Below, piece by piece: positions 5,620 through 8,428 of a stretch of DNA of 8,428 nucleotides. Positions within the stretch are counted from its first letter, which is position 1, and each line of letters opens with the position of its first letter. The stretch is taken from assembly GCA_002395085.1 (NCBI GenBank), contig DGVV01000071.1, positions 1 through 8,428 on the forward strand, written 5' to 3'. Source of the stretch: Ruminococcus sp. UBA4275 (GTDB lineage Bacteria; Bacillota; Clostridia; Oscillospirales; Ruminococcaceae). Both the position numbers and the translations under genes were made by a program. The notes under the pieces were generated by a model. The model was not told the origin of the DNA and did not search any database. It saw only the letters and a program-made list of their open reading frames with translations.

Positions 5620-5648
5620 TTGACAAACCGGTCAGATTGTGGTATAAT
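5620..5648 (+). promoter_or_regulatory. Consensus sigma-A promoter of the glycosyltransferase gene
   Basis: TTGACA (5620-5625), a spacer of exactly 17 bases, and TATAAT (5643-5648), with TGG in front making an extended -10. This matches consensus at every key base. Transcription should begin near 5655, about 100 bases before the start codon. A promoter this strong on a modifying enzyme is normally held in check. Confidence 0.85.
5621..5634. promoter_or_regulatory. Possible operator overlapping the -35 box
   Basis: TGAC-N6-GTCA, an inverted repeat centred on ACCGGT-like sequence, overlaps the -35 box and the upstream half of the spacer. Its position would let a dimeric repressor, for instance of the TetR family, block polymerase. 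The regulator is not in this window and the arms are short, so this is tentative. Confidence 0.35.
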
Positions 5649-5659
5649 GAGTCATACAA

Positions 5660-5691
5660 ATCATACTTATGATACAAGTTGCGATAAGTAT
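5660..5691 (+). promoter_or_regulatory. Overlapping inverted repeats in the glycosyltransferase leader
   Basis: Two nested symmetries lie just after the predicted start of transcription. ATCATA-CT-TATGAT (5660-5673) is a perfect 6-bp palindrome. ATACTTAT (5663-5670) and ATAAGTAT (5684-5691) are an 8-bp inverted repeat 13 bases apart. They share bases, so in RNA only one can form at a time; as DNA they could be repressor sites. Confidence 0.45.
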
Positions 5692-5711
5692 ACTCAATAG
5701 CCATTATTTCC

Positions 5712-5740
5712 GCCGCATTATGTACGGTGCGGCTGTTTTT
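5712..5740 (+). terminator. Terminator-like hairpin between promoter and glycosyltransferase start
   Basis: GCCGCA (5712-5717) and TGCGGC (5728-5733) form a 6-bp GC stem with a 10-base loop, followed by TGTTTTT. It ends three bases before the GGAGGA ribosome-binding site. It lies inside the leader, so it should stop part of transcription before the gene: a candidate attenuator. Confidence 0.55.
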
Positions 5741-5757
5741 CCGGAGGAGCATGACAA

Positions 5758-7149
5758 ATGAAAAGAATTATGATTTTTTGCATACCTGCACACGGGCATA
5801 CCAATCCCATTCTGCCGGTTGCGAAGGAGCTGGTTTCCCGCGGCGATGCAGTCCGCTTTTATTCCTTTGACGAATTCCGTGACAAGATCGTGCAGACCGG
5901 TGCAGAGTTCATTTCCTGTGACCGCTTCCTCAGCAAACTCAGTGCGCAGGAAGAAGAAAACATGAAGAATGTCAACATTACGGAAATGAGCATTCAGGAT
6001 ATCCGCATCACGATCAAAATGACCGATTTCCTTGACAGCGAATACAAGACTTTTCAGCCCGATGCCGTCTATTCCGATTCCGCCTGCTTCTGGGGCAAGC
6101 TGAGTGCATGGAAGCATCATGTACCGCTGGTGGTATCTACAAGCACATTTGCGTTCAATCAGATGTCATCGCAGTATATGAAAAATACGCCGAAGGAAAT
6201 CGCGGCGCTGATGTTCGGTCTGCCACGGGTGCAAAAGGAATGCCGCAAGCTGCAATCATACGGCTATGAAGCCAAAGGTTTTCTCTCGCTTGTGCAGAGC
6301 GATAACGAAACGGATTCTGTCGTTTACACCTCGAAGCGTTTCCAGCCTTATGCAGAGAGCTTCTCTGACCGGTATGCGTTTGTAGGGCCGTCGGTATTTT
6401 CTGAAAGAACGCCGGAAAAGCGCAGCCGTCCGCTCGTGTATATTTCACTCGGAACGGTCATCAATGAACGCCCTGATTTTTACAGCAGGTGCATTGAGGC
6501 GCTGCGGAATGAGCCGGTTGATGTGATCATATCCTGCGGAAAGGCGCTGGATGTACGTACTTTTGGTGCGCTGCCCGAAAATGTCAGCGTCTTCCCTTAT
6601 GTCAATCAACTGGATGTGCTTGCGGAAACAAGCGTATTCATCACACACTGCGGCATGAACAGCGTTTCCGAGAGCCTCTATATGGCATCCCCGATGGTGC
6701 TTTATCCGCAGACAAACGAACAGTATGCAGTTGCAAGGCGCGCAGCGGAAATGGGCGCAGGTGAGCTGCTGAAGGATGATTCCGCCGCAGGCATCCGCGA
6801 TGCTGTCCTGAACATCCTGCAACATAGTGAATACGCAGAAGCGGCGAAAAAATGCAGCGAAGACTTCCGTGCCTGCTCCGGTGCAAAGGGTGCTGCCGAC
6901 CATATCGAGAACGCCCCGCATTCTTCTGCCGGCAAGGATGTGATACAGGCGCTCAACCGTGCGGTTGTGAGGGAACAGATTATCTTCAATGTGCTTGTGA
7001 TTCTGCTGGCGTGCATCCTGTTCAGAATCATCAGCATAAAATACCTCTGGATTTATATTGCAGTATCCGTGCTGCTCTCCGCGCCGCTCAAAAACCGCTT
7101 TCAGCAGATGTATTATCAGAAACTGACCGCAGGTGCGCAGAAGGAATGA
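5758..7149 (+). CDS. GT1 (MGT/UGT-type) glycosyltransferase with C-terminal membrane hairpin
   Basis: A 463-residue GT-B fold enzyme that should move a sugar from an NDP-sugar to a small hydrophobic acceptor. The acceptor half begins with PAHGHTNP (10-17), the conserved His-containing loop of macrolide-type glycosyltransferases. The donor half has YISLGT (228-233) and the nucleotide-sugar signature at 297-322 (HCGMNS, then ESLYMASPMVLYPQTNEQ). The usual HGG is HCG here. After about residue 400, where the family normally ends, there are two hydrophobic segments (406-427 and 429-444), forming a membrane hairpin with both ends probably cytoplasmic. GGAGGA is nine bases before the ATG. Family members modify antibiotics, sterols or lipids; the membrane tail favours a lipid-like acceptor or one caught at the membrane, but the substrate cannot be told. 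Promoter and leader suggest conditional expression. Confidence 0.85.
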   Translation: MKRIMIFCIPAHGHTNPILPVAKELVSRGDAVRFYSFDEFRDKIVQTGAEFISCDRFLSKLSAQEEENMKNVNITEMSIQDIRITIKMTDFLDSEYKTFQPDAVYSDSACFWGKLSAWKHHVPLVVSTSTFAFNQMSSQYMKNTPKEIAALMFGLPRVQKECRKLQSYGYEAKGFLSLVQSDNETDSVVYTSKRFQPYAESFSDRYAFVGPSVFSERTPEKRSRPLVYISLGTVINERPDFYSRCIEALRNEPVDVIISCGKALDVRTFGALPENVSVFPYVNQLDVLAETSVFITHCGMNSVSESLYMASPMVLYPQTNEQYAVARRAAEMGAGELLKDDSAAGIRDAVLNILQHSEYAEAAKKCSEDFRACSGAKGAADHIENAPHSSAGKDVIQALNRAVVREQIIFNVLVILLACILFRIISIKYLWIYIAVSVLLSAPLKNRFQQMYYQKLTAGAQKE

Positions 7150-7159
7150 ATGCAGATTT

Positions 7160-7189
7160 GCCCCGAAGCATTTCAAGGTGCTTCGGGGC
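7160..7189. terminator. Terminator-like hairpin between the convergent 3' ends
   Basis: GCCCCGAAGCA (7160-7170) pairs perfectly with TGCTTCGGGGC (7179-7189), 11 bp with an 8-base loop, eleven bases past the glycosyltransferase stop. The plus strand continues ATTGTATT and the minus strand AAATCTG, so the T tract is poor on both sides. It may serve both converging genes. Its stem starts with the same GCCCCGAAGC as the terminator at 2366. Confidence 0.6.
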
Positions 7190-7219
7190 ATTGTATTGCC
7201 GGCTGCGATCAATCGGATG

Positions 7220-8266
7220 TTAGCCGCCAAGATCATCCAAAAATCTTTTTATCTCCGTGCTGATCTGCTCAGGTGCTTCAACATGAACATAATGTCCGCA
7301 ATCCAGATTTACGATTCTGCCATTTGAAAGACCGTCGATGTAGTTTTCATGGATTTTCTTCCAGTTTTCCAACCCATGTTCCCCAAGCATAGCACCGAAC
7401 ATTGCTTCATCGTCTGATACGAATAAGAGCGTGGGCGTATCAGGTTTTTCAGTATTCCGAAGCATTTTGTAATCGCTGATCTGCTGCGTTGTTGCCAGTC
7501 CTTCCCGGAACATTGATGTTTTATAAAACTGACTGTACCAGCGGTATGTGATCGCCTTATATTCAGCCTGTTCTTCTGCCGTCAGCTTATCACTTGCAGC
7601 GGCGGGGAACACCTTCCCGACCGGATATAATCTGTATCCGCCCATGTCATACATCCAGAAATTATAAAACGATTCTTCCTCCAGTGTTTCTTCGTATGCC
7701 TGCGGCTGGATTTGATCAAAATTACCGACCTGATAATCAAACTGTTCCGGCACAGCCATATCAAGACCGATGATTGCTTTCACCTCATCCGGATACTGTG
7801 CTGCCCAACTGATTGCTTCCAGTCCCGATGCGGAATGCGGACAAAGGATATAGGGGGCTTCTGCGCCTGCTTTCTTCAGCGCTTCCCTGTCCTGACGAAG
7901 CATCGTGCTGAGACTGCGGTCTCCGTCTATATCATCACTGTAACCGTACCCGAACTTTTCTATGACAGCGATCTTATAATCATGATTCAACAGGGAATAC
8001 AGCGGTTTGAAGTCGTAGATCACAGCAGGTGTATTTGCTCCTGCCATAAACACAAGTGTTGCTTCTCCGCTGCCCTCTGTATAGATATTCATTTTTTTGC
8101 CGTCAACCTCTACAAGCTGACCTTTTTGATGTATCAGCTCAGACTCTTTTTTCAGACTGCTTTGATTGTAAAAATACAGTCCGGCAATCAGGAATGCACA
8201 CAGTACAATCAGGATCAGAAATACCAGTCCGATGATCTTAAAAGGGTTTCTTTTCTTTGCTTTCAT
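7220..8266 (-). CDS. Membrane-anchored alpha/beta hydrolase
   Basis: A 348-residue protein. Residues 1-10 are basic and 11-33 form a single hydrophobic segment with no cleavage motif, so it is probably a signal anchor with the catalytic part outside. From about 46 there is an alpha/beta hydrolase fold: oxyanion-side VFMAG at 72-76, FGYGYSD at 105-111, the nucleophile elbow PHSASG at 143-148 (Ser145) where most relatives have GHSxGG, a likely acid in FVSDDE (Asp285 or Asp286), and a catalytic His in DCGHYVHVEAP (His325 or His328). An insertion from about 175 to 265 forms the lid or cap. It may act as an esterase, lipase or peptidase on an external substrate; the exact reaction is unknown. AAAGGAG lies six bases before the ATG. 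It is convergent with the glycosyltransferase and monocistronic as far as visible. Confidence 0.85.
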   Translation of the reverse strand: MKAKKRNPFKIIGLVFLILIVLCAFLIAGLYFYNQSSLKKESELIHQKGQLVEVDGKKMNIYTEGSGEATLVFMAGANTPAVIYDFKPLYSLLNHDYKIAVIEKFGYGYSDDIDGDRSLSTMLRQDREALKKAGAEAPYILCPHSASGLEAISWAAQYPDEVKAIIGLDMAVPEQFDYQVGNFDQIQPQAYEETLEEESFYNFWMYDMGGYRLYPVGKVFPAAASDKLTAEEQAEYKAITYRWYSQFYKTSMFREGLATTQQISDYKMLRNTEKPDTPTLLFVSDDEAMFGAMLGEHGLENWKKIHENYIDGLSNGRIVNLDCGHYVHVEAPEQISTEIKRFLDDLGG

Positions 8267-8306
8267 TCGTTACTCCTTTGAATTCCGGTTTGTGATTGTA
8301 ATAATG

Positions 8307-8327
8307 ACAGCACGGCATCGCTGCTGT
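8307..8327. promoter_or_regulatory. Inverted repeat upstream of the hydrolase gene
   Basis: ACAGCA and TGCTGT are separated by nine bases about 40 bases before the hydrolase start. On the minus strand it abuts TGTCATTAT, a weak extended -10 lacking a good -35. It could be an operator for the hydrolase, or chance. Confidence 0.22.
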
Positions 8328-8333
8328 ATGTTC

Positions 8334-8362
8334 TTGCTTTTTTGAAGCGATTGTTGTATAAT
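8334..8362 (+). promoter_or_regulatory. Possible promoter reading out of the right edge
   Basis: TTGCTT (8334-8339), 17 bases, TATAAT (8357-8362). It points to a gene beyond the window. The -10 box overlaps the T tract of the minus-strand terminator, which is AT-rich for its own reasons, so the match may be accidental. Confidence 0.35.
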
Positions 8363-8384
8363 AAAAGCATACCCGAAGGTATGC
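8357..8384 (-). terminator. Intrinsic terminator with UUCG loop for a gene off the right edge
   Basis: On the minus strand GCATACC and GGTATGC form a perfect 7-bp stem closed by a C(UUCG)G tetraloop, a very stable RNA loop, followed by TTTTATTATA. It would end a minus-strand transcript entering from beyond 8428. The opposite strand lacks a T tract. Confidence 0.65.
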
Positions 8385-8428
8385 TCAGCTTGTAGATAAA
8401 GTATCTCCGACGGATTTATATTGAGGGC
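8382..8428 (+). repeat. Dispersed intergenic repeat, copy C (cut by window edge)
   Basis: The first half (8382-8404) matches the minus strand of 1-23 in 20 of 23 positions. The second half, from CTCCGACG (8405-8412) to the window end, matches the minus strand of 2486-2508. This copy therefore links copies A and B into one repeat family. Its left end overlaps the stem of the UUCG terminator by three bases, the same overlap that copy A has with its hairpin. Confidence 0.55.

Noticed and set aside
5647..5700. 17-codon frame beginning inside the glycosyltransferase -10 box
   Set aside because: Its ATG overlaps the -10 box and lies upstream of the expected transcription start, so it cannot be translated from that promoter.
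6445..7236. Minus-strand open frame of 263 codons opposite the glycosyltransferase
   Set aside because: Antisense shadow; it crosses the terminator hairpin at 7160-7189 and lacks domain features.
7712..8281. Plus-strand open frame of 189 codons opposite the anchored hydrolase
   Set aside because: Antisense shadow with a Cys/His/Phe-rich product; the other strand has a good ribosome-binding site, anchor and catalytic motifs.
1..8428. Inverted repeats at the two window ends taken as the ends of a transposon
   Set aside because: There is no transposase or integrase, the copies are imperfect, a third copy lies inside, and the end positions may only reflect where the contig was cut.

Overview
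The window looks like chromosomal (or metagenome-contig) DNA of a Gram-positive, low-to-mid GC Firmicute, most likely a gut Clostridia member of the Ruminococcaceae/Oscillospiraceae type. The basis is indirect: strong AAAGGAG/GGAGG ribosome-binding sites, sigma-A promoters with extended -10 boxes, a lipoprotein signal peptide, a zinc-ribbon/BspA-type leucine-rich-repeat protein, and an XRE-desulfoferrodoxin fusion of a kind I associate with these bacteria. There is no rRNA, tRNA, transposase, phage gene or CRISPR array.

Layout, left to right. (1) 1-221: edge of a dispersed repeat, a very strong hairpin and no convincing gene. (2) 222-887 (-): small zinc-ribbon plus LRR_5 protein. (3) 888-1253: divergent intergenic region with two near-identical extended -10 promoters back to back and a structured leader on each side. 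(4) 1254-2360 (+): five-helix membrane cytochrome-like domain with two His pairs, fused to a flavodoxin domain predicted to lie outside the membrane; it ends in a clean terminator. (5) 2573-3166 (-): transcriptional regulator made of an XRE helix-turn-helix and a degenerate desulfoferrodoxin (superoxide reductase) domain, convergent with gene 4. (6) 3167-3800: 634 bases without a solid gene, holding a promoter, short decayed-looking coding frames and a scrap resembling the LRR gene. (7) 3801-5375 (-): secreted esterase-type lipoprotein. (8) 5376-5757: divergent intergenic region with the best promoter of the window (consensus -35 and extended -10, 17-base spacer), overlapping inverted repeats and a terminator-like hairpin just before the next start codon. 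(9) 5758-7149 (+): GT1/MGT-family glycosyltransferase with an unusual C-terminal membrane hairpin. (10) 7220-8266 (-): membrane-anchored alpha/beta hydrolase, convergent with gene 9. (11) 8267-8428: a terminator with a UUCG loop, a possible outward promoter, and another copy of the dispersed repeat.

Functionally this is a mosaic of single-gene units, not an operon: neighbours alternate in strand and most have their own promoter or terminator. Two themes can be drawn. One is redox: a predicted trans-membrane electron conduit to an extracytoplasmic flavodoxin sits tail-to-tail with a regulator whose sensory half derives from an iron protein that reacts with superoxide. The other is cell-surface chemistry: a lipoprotein esterase, a membrane-attached glycosyltransferase and a membrane-anchored hydrolase. 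The glycosyltransferase appears to be conditionally expressed. Links between the genes are inference only. The two window edges carry inverted copies of the same short repeat, each abutting a hairpin, which would fit a contig broken at dispersed repeats.
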